Assembly: GCF_014297465.1 (NCBI RefSeq)
Contig: NZ_JACORT010000003.1
Coordinates: 310,001 to 374,000 of the forward strand
Direction of reading: 5' to 3'
Length of the DNA: 64,000 nt
Source: Ramlibacter cellulosilyticus
GTDB taxonomy: Bacteria; Pseudomonadota; Gammaproteobacteria; Burkholderiales; Burkholderiaceae_C
This document shows, piece after piece, positions 43,400 to 52,725 of this stretch. A program made the translations under genes and the position numbers. Each line of letters opens with the position of its first letter. Position 1 is the first letter of the stretch. The notes beneath the pieces were generated by a model. The model was not told the origin of the DNA. It saw only the letters and a list, made by a program, of their open reading frames with translations, and ran no database searches.

Positions 43400-44757
43400 C
43401 CTTGCGTTTCCTGGCTTTCGCCTGCTGCCTCGCGCTGGGCGCCCTGGCAGGCTGGCTGCTGGGGGGAAGCGCGGGGGCGGCAGCGGGTGTCGCCGCCGGC
43501 GCGCTCGCCTGGTTCACGATCGAGAGCTTCCGTGCCCGCCGCGTGCTGCGCTGGCTGCGCGAAGGCCAGTTGCGCGGCGCACCGAGCGTCGGCGGCTGGT
43601 GGGGCGAGGCCGGCGAACGCGCGCGCCGCGCGCTGGCCGCGCGCGAGCTGCGCGCCGAGGACGCCGAGCGCCGGCTGGAGGCTTTCCTGGACGCGATCCG
43701 CGGCTCGCCCAACGGCGTGGTGCTGCTGGACCCGCAGGGGCGCATCGAGTGGTGCAACCAGACGGCGAGCCTGCATTTCGGACTGGACCCCGTGCGCGAC
43801 CTGCAGCAGCACATCGTCAACCTCGTGCGCGATCCCGATTTCGCCGGCTTCTACCACGGCGGGAACTACACGCGCGACGTGATCGTCGAGGCCCCGGCGA
43901 GTTCGGCCACGCGGCCGCGCCGCCTCTCGCTGTACCTGCACCCGTATGGCGAAGGGCGGCGGCTGCTGCTCTCGCGCGACGTCACCGAGGTGGAGCAGGC
44001 CGAGGCGATGCGCCGCGACTTCGTGGCCAACGTCTCGCACGAGATCCGCACGCCATTGACGGTGCTCTCCGGGTTCGTGGAGACCTTGCAGACGCTGGAC
44101 CTGCCGAAGGAGGAGCGGCAGCGCTACCTGGGAATGATGGCGCAGCAGGCGCAGCGCATGCAGACCCTCGTGCAGGACCTGCTCACGCTCTCGCGGCTGG
44201 AAGGCAGCCCCCTGCCGGGCAAGGCGGAGTGGACGCCCGTGGCGAGCCTGCTCGCCCAGGCCGAACAGGAGGCGCGTGCCCTCGCGGCGAACCAGGGCAA
44301 GCGCCTGGACCTGCGCTTTCCCGAGGCCTGCAGCTGGCAGGTGGCCGGGGCGGCGAGCGAGCTGCAGAGTGCGCTGTCCAACCTCGTGAGCAATGCCGTG
44401 CGCTACACGCCCGGCGGCGGCACGGTGGAAGTGCAGGCGCGGACCGGGGAGGACGGGAGGCTGGAACTCGCGGTGCGCGACTCCGGCCCGGGCATCGCCG
44501 CGGACCACCTGCCGCGCCTCACCGAGCGCTTCTACCGGGTGGACCGCAGCCGCTCCCGCGAAAGCGGCGGCACCGGCCTCGGGCTCGCGATCGTCAAGCA
44601 CGTGGTGCAGCGGCACGGGGGCGAGCTGCGCATCGAGAGCGCGCCGCGCGCCGGCTCGACGTTCACCCTCGTGCTGCCCGCCGGGCGCGTGCGGGCGGCC
44701 GAGCTCACGCCGGCCGGTAGCGACGCACCGCCCGCCACAGGATCAGCGGCAGGATGA
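43396..44757 (+). CDS. phoR: Phosphate regulon sensor histidine kinase PhoR
   Basis: 453 residues: two close N-terminal membrane helices (about 4-45), a PAS domain (about 95-200, GVVLLDPQGRIEWCN), HisKA box FVANVSHEIRTPLTVLSGF, N-box LSNLVSNAVRY, G boxes DSGPGIA and GGTGLGLAIVKHVVQRHGG. It overlaps phoB by four bases. The last 53 bases overlap the convergent MATE gene. Confidence 0.96.
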   Translation: MTLRFLAFACCLALGALAGWLLGGSAGAAAGVAAGALAWFTIESFRARRVLRWLREGQLRGAPSVGGWWGEAGERARRALAARELRAEDAERRLEAFLDAIRGSPNGVVLLDPQGRIEWCNQTASLHFGLDPVRDLQQHIVNLVRDPDFAGFYHGGNYTRDVIVEAPASSATRPRRLSLYLHPYGEGRRLLLSRDVTEVEQAEAMRRDFVANVSHEIRTPLTVLSGFVETLQTLDLPKEERQRYLGMMAQQAQRMQTLVQDLLTLSRLEGSPLPGKAEWTPVASLLAQAEQEARALAANQGKRLDLRFPEACSWQVAGAASELQSALSNLVSNAVRYTPGGGTVEVQARTGEDGRLELAVRDSGPGIAADHLPRLTERFYRVDRSRSRESGGTGLGLAIVKHVVQRHGGELRIESAPRAGSTFTLVLPAGRVRAAELTPAGSDAPPATGSAAG

Positions 44758-46048
44758 GCGCGAGCAGGGCCAGCGCCGTGGTGCTGGCCATCCAGAAGGC
44801 ATCGGGCGACTGCTGCGCCGGCCACGGCCCGACGCCGTGGTACGCGAAACGGTAGCCGCCGACGACGCCCACGCCCCACAGCAGCAGGCAGTACGCAAGC
44901 AGGGGCGAGACCGTCACGCGGTAGCAGCGCAGCATGAACACGCACAGCGCCTGCATCGTGTCGCCGAAATGGTAGACGGCCACCCAGGCGAGCAGGCCCG
45001 CGGCGAGCGCGGCGACCTGCCGGTCGCCCGAGTACAGCGAAGCGATGCCCGAACGGGCCACGAGCACGGTGGCCATGAGCGACACGCACATGCCGAGGCC
45101 GATGCGGAAGCCCGTGCGCATGCTCGCGCGGGCCTTCTTCGGATCCCCCGCGCCCAGCCAGAAGCTCACGCGCGCGCTGGTCGCGATCGCGATCGAGAGA
45201 GGCACCATGTACATCACCGCTGCCATGTTGGCCGCGATCTGGTGCGCGGCGGACGGCAAGGTGCCTTGCCGCGCGATCAGCAAGGCCATGAAGGTGAAGG
45301 ACGTGACCTCCACCATGATGGACAGGCCCGCGGGAACGCCCAGGCGCGCGAACTGCCCGATGGTGGGCCAGTGCGGCCGCTCGATCGCGCGCCAGATCGC
45401 GTAAGGGCGATAGAGAGGGTCGTGGCGCAGCAGCCAGGCGGCGACCAGGAGCATCGCCCAGTTCACCACCACCGTCGCCCACGCGCAGCCCACCGCGCCG
45501 CCGGCGGGAAGGCCGAGGCCGCCGAAGGCGAACCACACCGTGAGCGGCACCTTCAGCAGGAGCGATCCGAGCTGCAGCCACGTCACGAGCTGCGGCTTGC
45601 CCAGGCTCTGGTTGAGGGTGCTGTACATGCGGAACAGCAGCGCCGGCGGCAGGGCCAGGGCGAGCACCGCGAGGTAGTTGCGCACGCTCTCCTGCAACGC
45701 CGGCGGCACCTCCGTCCCGTGCAGCAGCGCGTTCGGGTACAGCAGGCCGATCACGCCCACGACGGAGGCCAGGCCCGCCAGGTAGAGGGCCTGCCGCACC
45801 GAGCGGCCCACGTGCGCATGGCGGCCGCCGCCGTGCAGTTCGGCCCACACGGGCAGCAGCGACTGGAAGATGCCCATCATCGCCACGAACACGGTGATGA
45901 ACACGGCGGAGCCGACCGACAGCGCCGCGAGCGCCTGCTGCGAGAAGCGGCCGGCCACGACGGTGTCGGTGATGCCGAAGGCCATGGTGGCCAGCTGGCC
46001 GGCCAGCACGGTGCCCGCGTGCCGCGCGATGATCCCGCGTTCGCTCAC
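44705..46048 (-). CDS. MATE family efflux transporter
   Basis: 447-residue inner-membrane exporter with about 12 hydrophobic segments in two repeats. MATE-like stretches include GQLATMAFGITDTVVAGRFS near the N-terminus and AAHQIAANMAAVMYMVPLS in the second half. GTG start (VSERGIIARHAG) two bases after the upstream gene's stop, so translation is probably coupled. The substrate (drug or metabolite, exported with Na+ or H+) is unknown. The 3' end overlaps phoR by 53 bases, tail to tail. Confidence 0.88.
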   Translation of the reverse strand: MSERGIIARHAGTVLAGQLATMAFGITDTVVAGRFSQQALAALSVGSAVFITVFVAMMGIFQSLLPVWAELHGGGRHAHVGRSVRQALYLAGLASVVGVIGLLYPNALLHGTEVPPALQESVRNYLAVLALALPPALLFRMYSTLNQSLGKPQLVTWLQLGSLLLKVPLTVWFAFGGLGLPAGGAVGCAWATVVVNWAMLLVAAWLLRHDPLYRPYAIWRAIERPHWPTIGQFARLGVPAGLSIMVEVTSFTFMALLIARQGTLPSAAHQIAANMAAVMYMVPLSIAIATSARVSFWLGAGDPKKARASMRTGFRIGLGMCVSLMATVLVARSGIASLYSGDRQVAALAAGLLAWVAVYHFGDTMQALCVFMLRCYRVTVSPLLAYCLLLWGVGVVGGYRFAYHGVGPWPAQQSPDAFWMASTTALALLALILPLILWRAVRRYRPA

Positions 46049-46050
46049 GT

Positions 46051-47736
46051 CTACTTCTTCTTGTACAGCAGCAGGTTCTCGCGGGCGTCGGTCGGGCGCG
46101 GGATGCGGGCGACCAGCGCCCAGTGCCTCTTGTCGAAGGCGGTGGCGACCGAGAGTTCCAGGTCTTCGGCGACCACCAGCCAGGTGCACGGGCTGGTCGT
46201 CGAGGCGCCGCGCAGGTCCAGCTTGCCGTGGTACATCAGCGCGGCGGCCTGCGGGCGGGTGAGCCCGAAGGCCTGCACGCAGCCGGGCGCGTCGATGCGC
46301 GCGACGAGGCGCTGCACCGGCGCGGCGTAGCTGCGCGCGTAGTCGAGGACCGGCAGCCACAGCGTCATCACCAGCAGCCAGGCGAGCGCGGCGCCGCCCG
46401 CGGGCAGCACGAGGCTCTTCCAGATCGCTTCGCGGTTGCGCTTGGTGCGCCAGCGCACGAGCGACAGCCAGGCGACGGTGGCGACGAGCGCCATGGCGAA
46501 CGCGACCCAGCCGAAGGTCGGCTGGAAGCCGGGCGCCAGCTTGGCCACGTTGGCGGCGGGCTTGGCCGGCACGCCGGTCTGCAGCGAGATCCAGATGACC
46601 CAGATCACCAGCGCGCAGCCGCTGAAGAACAGCAGCGTGAACCAGTCGATCAGCGCGGAGACGCTGCGCCGGAACGTGGGCAAGGCGAAGGCGGCGAGCG
46701 TTGCCAGCGCGGGCAGCGCGAGCAGCAGGTTGCGGTCCGGGTTGTGCGAGAAGACGGCCGCGATGAGGCCCACCAGCGCGAACCACAGCGGCAGCGCGAC
46801 GTGCCGCTGTCCCAGTTGGCGCCGCCAGCGCCACACCGTCCACAGCGCGAGGGGCCACGCGGGCCAGGTGAACCACGCGAGCAGCCGCAGCAGCGACCCC
46901 CATTCCCGCAGCGAGAGCTCCGACAGCGGCTGGACGCGCCACTCCCACATGCCGAGGGCTGCCGCGACGGCAGCGGCCACGAGGGCGGCGGCCAGGATCA
47001 CGGTCACGCTCTGGCTGCGCGTGGCGCCGTTCGCGCTTTCCTCCGGTGCGCTGCCCGCGTGCAGCAAGGCGCCACCGGCGGCGAACAAGGCGCCCATGGC
47101 GGGCGCGCCGCTCAGGCCGAGGCCCACGAGTCCCGCGAGGATGGCCAGCGAGGGCAGCAGGAGCCGGTACGGCAGGGCCGCGAGGCCGTAGAAGGCGAGG
47201 GCGGTGAAGGACAGCTGCGCCAAGGCCGGCGTGGTCTCGTGCGACAGCTGCATGAGGCCCAGCGAGGCGATCAGGGCCAGCAGCCCGCCGTCGGCGATCG
47301 CGCGCGCGTAGTCCGTGGGGTGCGCCTCGCCGCCGAACGCGAACGGCACGGGCTGCGCCGCCGGCGAGCGCGCGAGGTAGTAGACGCCGTACCAGGAGGC
47401 CACGAGGCTCAGCACCAGCAGTGCGATGAAGGGGATGCGCGCCGCGAAGTCCGCGGGCATCCAGCCCGGGGCGAGCTGGATGGCCCAGGCGCCCAGCCAG
47501 TAAGGCAGCAAGGCGGTGAATTCCGGCGGCTGGCCGAGCAGCGTGGGCTGCAGCCAGGCGGCGTGCCCGCGCGCGAGCTCGAACATGTAGCCGAAGGCCA
47601 TGATGTCCGCGTTCTTCCACGGCTCGCGGCCGACGAAGCCGGAGAGCACGTACGCCGCGCAGAACAGCAGCAGCGCCACCCGCGGCAGGCGGCGCACGGC
47701 GCTCTGGGCGACGATGGCGGGGGTGGGGCGGTTCAC
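46051..47736 (-). CDS. Predicted membrane glycosyltransferase-like protein (GT39/ArnT-like)
   Basis: 561 residues with about 12 membrane helices. The early periplasmic loop (GREPWKNADIMAFGYMFE) resembles the Glu/Asp-containing loop of PMT/ArnT-type transferases that use lipid-linked sugars, and is followed by a Pro/Trp-containing region. The C-terminal 120 residues are soluble and periplasmic. The acceptor is unknown and it could be a related but non-enzymatic membrane protein. It is upstream of the MATE gene, two bases apart. Confidence 0.6.
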   Translation of the reverse strand: MNRPTPAIVAQSAVRRLPRVALLLFCAAYVLSGFVGREPWKNADIMAFGYMFELARGHAAWLQPTLLGQPPEFTALLPYWLGAWAIQLAPGWMPADFAARIPFIALLVLSLVASWYGVYYLARSPAAQPVPFAFGGEAHPTDYARAIADGGLLALIASLGLMQLSHETTPALAQLSFTALAFYGLAALPYRLLLPSLAILAGLVGLGLSGAPAMGALFAAGGALLHAGSAPEESANGATRSQSVTVILAAALVAAAVAAALGMWEWRVQPLSELSLREWGSLLRLLAWFTWPAWPLALWTVWRWRRQLGQRHVALPLWFALVGLIAAVFSHNPDRNLLLALPALATLAAFALPTFRRSVSALIDWFTLLFFSGCALVIWVIWISLQTGVPAKPAANVAKLAPGFQPTFGWVAFAMALVATVAWLSLVRWRTKRNREAIWKSLVLPAGGAALAWLLVMTLWLPVLDYARSYAAPVQRLVARIDAPGCVQAFGLTRPQAAALMYHGKLDLRGASTTSPCTWLVVAEDLELSVATAFDKRHWALVARIPRPTDARENLLLYKKK

Positions 47737-47767
47737 GCGCGGGAGTGTGTCACAGCCGTCGCGGCAA

Positions 47768-47794
47768 CAAAAAAGGCAGCCCGAAGCTGCCTTT
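47768..47794 (-). terminator. Rho-independent terminator of rpmE2
   Basis: On the minus strand: GGCAGC, TTCGG, GCTGCC followed by TTTTTTG. Short perfect stem with a T-run, located just after the rpmE2 stop. It can also serve weakly in the other direction. Confidence 0.88.
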
Positions 47795-47812
47795 CCCGGG
47801 GAGCCACGCGGC

Positions 47813-48070
47813 TTACTTGCCGGCGGTCTTGCCGAACTTCTTGAAGAACTTGTCGACGCGGCCGCCCATGTCGTTCACCGACTTCTGGGTGCCCGTGTAG
47901 AACGGATGCGATTCGCTGGAGGTATCCAGCTTGTACAGCGGCAGCGTGCGGCCGTCGTCCAGGGTGATGGTGTCGCGCGCGGCCACGCAGGAGCGGGTCA
48001 CGAACTGGAAGCCGTTCGACAGGTCCTGGAAGACCACGTCGCGGTAGTTGGGGTGAATGCCTTCTTTCAT
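47813..48070 (-). CDS. rpmE2: 50S ribosomal protein L31 type B
   Basis: 85 residues ([16 protein letters not shown]). The zinc-binding CxxC pairs of the A-type protein are absent, as in the B-type that replaces it under zinc limitation in other bacteria. The motif [10 protein letters not shown] is typical. The start is the ATG at 48070; upstream in-frame codons run through a repeat-containing region and are rejected. No separate A-type gene is in the window. Confidence 0.95.
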   Translation of the reverse strand: MKEGIHPNYRDVVFQDLSNGFQFVTRSCVAARDTITLDDGRTLPLYKLDTSSESHPFYTGTQKSVNDMGGRVDKFFKKFGKTAGK

Positions 48071-48219
48071 GGTGTCCTCGTCAGGTGTCGCGGCAGCCGC
48101 GCCAGGACATCTGGCGTACTTTCCGGGAAAGCCGGTGATTATAGCGCGGGCGGCTCCAGGATGCCTCAGCCGGGTGCGAGCAGAAGAACGCAGAGGTCGC
48201 AAAGATGACGCAGCGGGCG

Positions 48220-48250
48220 GTAGGCTGGGTTGCGCGAAGCGCACCCCAGC
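48220..48250 (+). repeat. REP-like palindrome, copy 3
   Basis: Identical in its 31 bases to the copy at 2843 (GTAGGCTGGGTTGCGC ... GCGCACCCCAGC). It sits ten bases downstream of the rho stop codon, between rho and rpmE2, and could serve as a structured transcript end for rho. Confidence 0.85.
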
Positions 48251-48260
48251 GCTCCAGGCG

Positions 48261-49526
48261 TCAGCCGCCGCGCCGCATCATGTCGAAGAACTCCACGTTC
48301 GTCTTCGTGGCCTTCATCGACTTGAGCACCATCTCCATCGCCTCGATCTCGTCCATGTTGTACATGAACTGGCGCAGGATGCGGGTCTTCTGCAGGATCT
48401 CGGGGGCCAGCAGCAGTTCCTCGCGGCGGGTGCCGGAGCGATTGAGCTGGATGGAGGGGAAGACGCGCTTTTCGTACAGGCGGCGGTCCAGGTGGAGTTC
48501 GCAGTTGCCGGTGCCCTTGAACTCCTCGAAGATCACTTCGTCCATGCGCGAGCCGGTGTCGATCAGCGCGGTCGCGATGATGGTCAGCGAGCCGCCTTCC
48601 TCCACGTTGCGCGCGGCGCCCAGGAAGCGCTTCGGGCGCTGCAGGGCGTTGGCGTCCACGCCGCCGGTCAGCACCTTGCCGGACGAGGGCACCACGTTGT
48701 TGTAGGCACGGGCCAGGCGCGTGATGGAGTCCAGCAGGATCACCACGTCCTTCTTCAGTTCCACCAGGCGCTTGGCGCGCTCGATCACCATCTCGGCGAC
48801 GTGCACGTGGCGGGCGGCCGGCTCGTCGAAGGTGGAGGCGATGACTTCCGCCTTCACCGAGCGCTGCATGTCGGTCACTTCCTCGGGACGCTCGTCCACC
48901 AGCAGCACCATCATGTAGCTGTCGGGGAAGTTGGCGGCGATGGCGTGCGCGATGTGCTGCATCATCACCGTCTTGCCGCTCTTGGGCGGGGCGACGATCA
49001 GCGCGCGCTGGCCCTTGCCGATGGGGGCGATGATGTCGATGATCCGCCCGGTGATGTTCTCGTCGCCCTTGAGGTTGTCGCGTTCGAGCCGCATCTGCTC
49101 CCGCGGGAACAGCGGGGTCAGGTTCTCGAACATGATCTTGTGCTTGTTGTCCTCGGGCGCGCGGCCGTTGACCTTGTCGAGCTTGGTCAGCGCGAAGTAG
49201 CGCTCGCCGTCCTTCGGGGTCCTGACCTCGCCTTCGATCATGTCCCCGGTGTGCAGGTTGAAGCGGCGCACCTGCGAGGGCGAGATGTAGATGTCGTCCG
49301 TGCTCGCGGTGTAGCTCGTGTCCGGGCTGCGCAGGAAGCCGAAGCCGTCCGGCAGGATTTCCAGGACGCCGTCCGCGAAGACCTGTTCGCCGGCGCGCGC
49401 GCGCTTCTTGATGATGGCGAACATCAGCTCCTGCTTGCGCATGCGGCCGACGTTTTCGATCTCGAGCTCTTCGGCCTGCTTGAGGACTTCCGAGACGTGC
49501 AGCGCCTTGAGTTCGTTCAGGTGCAT
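48261..49526 (-). CDS. rho: Transcription termination factor Rho
   Basis: Hexameric RNA helicase ending transcription. 421 residues: N-terminal helical and cold-shock RNA-binding domain ([28 protein letters not shown]), Walker [13 protein letters not shown]-loop and R-loop, Walker [17 protein letters not shown]. Normal length. On the minus strand after trxA, a heptamer element and a leader of about 120 bases. Confidence 0.98.
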   Translation of the reverse strand: MHLNELKALHVSEVLKQAEELEIENVGRMRKQELMFAIIKKRARAGEQVFADGVLEILPDGFGFLRSPDTSYTASTDDIYISPSQVRRFNLHTGDMIEGEVRTPKDGERYFALTKLDKVNGRAPEDNKHKIMFENLTPLFPREQMRLERDNLKGDENITGRIIDIIAPIGKGQRALIVAPPKSGKTVMMQHIAHAIAANFPDSYMMVLLVDERPEEVTDMQRSVKAEVIASTFDEPAARHVHVAEMVIERAKRLVELKKDVVILLDSITRLARAYNNVVPSSGKVLTGGVDANALQRPKRFLGAARNVEEGGSLTIIATALIDTGSRMDEVIFEEFKGTGNCELHLDRRLYEKRVFPSIQLNRSGTRREELLLAPEILQKTRILRQFMYNMDEIEAMEMVLKSMKATKTNVEFFDMMRRGG

Positions 49527-49651
49527 GGAGGGACCCCTTGGGGGATGTTCTTTGAAAGGTGTGGGGGGAAGGTTCCGTGCGGGGCGAGAAGTGCCCTGCG
49601 AACCGGGTATCGGACTGCCCGCCTGCCTGTGGCGGATCAGCGATGGGGCGG

Positions 49652-49657
49652 ATTATG
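49652..49657 (-). promoter_or_regulatory. Possible rho -10 box
   Basis: CATAAT on the minus strand, preceded by TGCTG and a T-run (GGTTTTTTGC). It would leave a leader of about 120 bases before rho; rho is autoregulated by early termination in its leader in E. coli. The heptamer element lies just upstream. Confidence 0.4.
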
Positions 49658-49668
49658 CAGCAAAAAAC

Positions 49669-49767
49669 CAGGGGGTAGGGATTAGGGAGCAGGGGCTAGG
49701 GAAAACGGGCGCAGAAACGAAAAGGGCCAGGAACCCCTAGTCCCTAGCCCCTAGATCCTAGTCCCTT
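49669..49767. repeat. Inverted heptamer-array element (rho/trxA)
   Basis: Left arm on the plus strand: AGGGGGT, AGGGATT, AGGGAGC, AGGGGCT, AGGGAA (to 49703). Right arm (49732-49767) on the minus strand: AAGGGACT, AGGATCT, AGGGGCT, AGGGACT, AGGGGTT. About 30 bases of unique sequence separate them. This is the most degenerate of the four copies. It ends five bases after the trxA stop. Confidence 0.88.
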
Positions 49768-49771
49768 GTCT

Positions 49772-50104
49772 TTACGCCAGCTGCTGGTCCAGGAACTGCG
49801 TCAGCTGCGCCTTGCTCATGGCGCCCACCTTGGTGGCGGCGAGCTGGCCGCCCTTGAACAGCATGAGGGTGGGGATGCCGCGGATGCCGAACTTGGCCGG
49901 GATGTCGCGGTTCTCGTCGACGTTCATCTTCGCGACCTGCAGCTTGTCCTTGTAGCTCTCGGACACCTCGTCGAGGATGGGCGCGATCATCTTGCAGGGA
50001 CCGCACCACTCGGCCCAGTAGTCCACCAGCACCGGCTTGTCGGCCTGGAGGACGTCGGATTCGAAGGAGGCGTCGGAGATGTGCTTGATCAGGTCGCTTG
50101 CCAT
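49772..50104 (-). CDS. trxA: Thioredoxin
   Basis: 110-residue disulfide reductase, reduced by thioredoxin reductase in the cytoplasm. Active site [10 protein letters not shown], cis-Pro in [11 protein letters not shown]. The start [11 protein letters not shown] has GAGAGGAAT upstream. It is upstream of rho on the same strand, the usual trxA-rho order, but here separated by a heptamer element. Confidence 0.97.
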   Translation of the reverse strand: MASDLIKHISDASFESDVLQADKPVLVDYWAEWCGPCKMIAPILDEVSESYKDKLQVAKMNVDENRDIPAKFGIRGIPTLMLFKGGQLAATKVGAMSKAQLTQFLDQQLA

Positions 50105-50208
50105 GGATTCCTCTCGGGATGCGGGGACCTACCCCGCTACAGCTACAGTCAGGGCATTGTGACAGAAACCAAGACCCCTCGCCGGGTCGGGGCCGGCGGG
50201 TGTTTGCT

Positions 50209-52725
50209 ATGGATGGGATAGCAATTCACCATCCATCGGCGCGGCATTGGCGTGAACTCATGGAAAGGCTGCGGGCCGAAATGGCGGCCCGGGGCGCCCA
50301 TCCCGCACGCACCGTCGTGCTCGTGCCGTACGCGCAGCTGATGCCGCTGGCGCGGCGGTTCTGGGCCGACCTGGCGCCGGACGGCTTCGCGCCGCGCTTC
50401 GAGACCACCCACAACTGGGCGCGCCAGCGCCCCTGGATGGCCGGCGAACTCGACCTCTCCTTCGACATCGGCCGCGACCTGCTCACCGCCCGCGGCTGGC
50501 TGGAGCAGGGCGGCCTGCGCACGCAGGCCGATGCCCTCGCGGGCCAGCTCGTGGATGCGGCCTGGCAGGCCGCGGAAGCGGCCCGCGCCGTGCCGCCCGC
50601 GCAACGCGCCGGCTGGGCCGCGCGGCTGCGTCCGCAACTGCTGCAAGGCATGGAAGCGCCCGTGGTCGCCATCGAGGCGGCCATCGCGCGCATCGCGTTC
50701 GAGTGGGTCGCGGCCTCCAGCTACGCCACCGATGCGGTCCTCGACGGCAGCCTCGCCGCGGGGCTGGACCTGCTGGTGGTGCTCCAGGGCTTCCAGGCCG
50801 AGGCGGTGCCGCAGGCACTCGCGCGGCAGCTGGGAGACCGCGCCCTCACGTGGCCGTTGCCCGCGCAGGCGACGCAGGGCGCGATCGCGCTGCATGCCGC
50901 CGCGGACGCCACCGAGGAAGCCGAACGCGCGGCCGCCTGCGTGCTGCAGCGGCTGGCCGCCGGCGAAGTGCCCGTCGCCCTCGGCGCGACCGACCGCGTG
51001 CTCACGCGCCGCATCGGCGCCCTCCTGTTCACGCGCGGCGTTCCCGTGCGCGACGAGACCGGCTGGAAGCTGTCGACGACGCGCGCGGCGGCCAACCTGA
51101 TGACGGCCTTGCGCGCGAGCGCGTGGGACGCGCCGGCCGACGCGGTGCTGGACTGGCTGAAGAACGTGCCCGCGATCGGCTCGGGCACCGTGCAGGCGCT
51201 GGAGCGGCGCGTGCGCCGCGCGGGCCAGCGCGAATGGCGCATGTTGCGCGCCTCCGACTGGGGCGAGTCCGAAGGCCTGCAGGCCGCGGTGCAGCGCATC
51301 GCCGGCTGGCGCGAGGGCATGCAGGCCACGCGCACGTTGCTCGAATGGTTGGCCGCGACGCGCACCCTGCTGCGCGACTGCGGCCAGTGGGACGTGCTGC
51401 GCTCCGACGCCGCCGGCATGAAGGCGCTGGAAGCGCTGCGGCTGGACGAATCCGCCTCCGGCGAGTGGGCCGCCTGGCCGCAGGCGCAGCGGCGCCTCGG
51501 TGCGCGCGAGTTCAACGCCTGGGCCAACGAGGTGCTGGAAAGCGTCAGCTTCGTGCCGCCGCACCGTGGCGACGAGCAGGTCGTGGTGCTGCCCATGAGC
51601 CAGTTGCTGGGGCATCCGTTCGCGTCGCTCGTGCTGCCCGGGTGCGACGAGCGCAGCCTGCCCGCGTCGCCCGAGCCGCCCGCCGGCTGGTCGCAGGCGC
51701 AGCGGCGGCTGCTGGGACTGCCCGTGCGCGAGGACCTGGAGGCGGCACAGCGCGCCGCATGGGCCCATGCCTTGCAGACGCCGCGCGTCGACGTGCTCTG
51801 GCGCGCGAGCGACGACACGGGCGAGCGCAGCCTCGCCAGCCCGCTGGTGCAAGCCGTGCGCCTCGCCGGCGCCGGCGAGAGCGCACCCGACCCGCGCATG
51901 CTGCGCGAGGAAGCCGCGCAGCCGGTCGTCGCTCCCACCGCGCGTGCGCCGCAACTCGTGCCCATGCAACTCTCCGCGAGCAGCTACGAGGACCTGCGGC
52001 GCTGCCCTTATCGCTTCTTCGCGCTGCGCATGCTGGGCCTGAAGGAAGCCGACGAGATCGAGGCCGAGGTCGACAAGCGCGACTTCGGCACCTGGCTGCA
52101 CGGCGTGCTGAAGGTGTTCCACGAGACCTTGCGCGACCGCGGCGAGGTGCCACCCGGGGAGCGCGCCGCGCTGCTGGAATCCATCGCGCGCGACGCCATG
52201 GAGCGCCAGCGCCTGGGCGAAGGCGAGTTCCTGCCCTTCGCCGCTGCGTGGCCCGCCGTGCGCGAAGGCTATCTCGCGTGGCTGCGCGAGCACGAAGGCG
52301 CGTTCGAGGAGGCCGAGGGCGAGCATTCCGTGCAACTGGGCCCGCTCACGCTGGCGGGGCGCATCGACCGCATCGACCGGCTGCCCGATGGCGGCACGCT
52401 GGTCATGGACTACAAGACCGAGGGCCTGCAGGCCACGCGCGACCGCATGAAGACGCCGCTGGAAGACACGCAGCTCGCCTTCTACGCGCTGCTCCTGCCG
52501 GAGCGCGAGGTGCAGGCCGCGTACCTGAACGTCGGCGAGCGCGGCGAGGTGAAGGCAGTGGCGCACGAGTCGCTGTCCGAGGCGAGCCACATGCTGAAGG
52601 AGGCGATCGCCACCGAGATGCGCCGCATTTCCGAGGGCGCGCCCATGCCCGCGCTGGGCGAGGGACGCGCCTGCGAGTTCTGCGCCGCCCGAGGCCTCTG
52701 CCGGAGGGATTCCTGGAGTGAGTGA
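50209..52725 (+). CDS. AddB-like PD-(D/E)XK nuclease, probable DNA repair protein
   Basis: 838 residues, of the betaproteobacterial group related to AddB. The N-terminal two thirds resemble inactive helicase modules (VVLVPYAQLMPLARRF at the start). The C-terminal nuclease starts at RRCPYRFFALRML, has the catalytic GGTLVMDYKTEGL (Asp and Lys) and ends with CEFCAARGLC; the separated Cys and three clustered Cys could hold an iron-sulfur cluster as in AddB. It overlaps the helicase partner by eight bases. The pair should process double-strand breaks in place of RecBCD. Confidence 0.85.
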   Translation: MDGIAIHHPSARHWRELMERLRAEMAARGAHPARTVVLVPYAQLMPLARRFWADLAPDGFAPRFETTHNWARQRPWMAGELDLSFDIGRDLLTARGWLEQGGLRTQADALAGQLVDAAWQAAEAARAVPPAQRAGWAARLRPQLLQGMEAPVVAIEAAIARIAFEWVAASSYATDAVLDGSLAAGLDLLVVLQGFQAEAVPQALARQLGDRALTWPLPAQATQGAIALHAAADATEEAERAAACVLQRLAAGEVPVALGATDRVLTRRIGALLFTRGVPVRDETGWKLSTTRAAANLMTALRASAWDAPADAVLDWLKNVPAIGSGTVQALERRVRRAGQREWRMLRASDWGESEGLQAAVQRIAGWREGMQATRTLLEWLAATRTLLRDCGQWDVLRSDAAGMKALEALRLDESASGEWAAWPQAQRRLGAREFNAWANEVLESVSFVPPHRGDEQVVVLPMSQLLGHPFASLVLPGCDERSLPASPEPPAGWSQAQRRLLGLPVREDLEAAQRAAWAHALQTPRVDVLWRASDDTGERSLASPLVQAVRLAGAGESAPDPRMLREEAAQPVVAPTARAPQLVPMQLSASSYEDLRRCPYRFFALRMLGLKEADEIEAEVDKRDFGTWLHGVLKVFHETLRDRGEVPPGERAALLESIARDAMERQRLGEGEFLPFAAAWPAVREGYLAWLREHEGAFEEAEGEHSVQLGPLTLAGRIDRIDRLPDGGTLVMDYKTEGLQATRDRMKTPLEDTQLAFYALLLPEREVQAAYLNVGERGEVKAVAHESLSEASHMLKEAIATEMRRISEGAPMPALGEGRACEFCAARGLCRRDSWSE

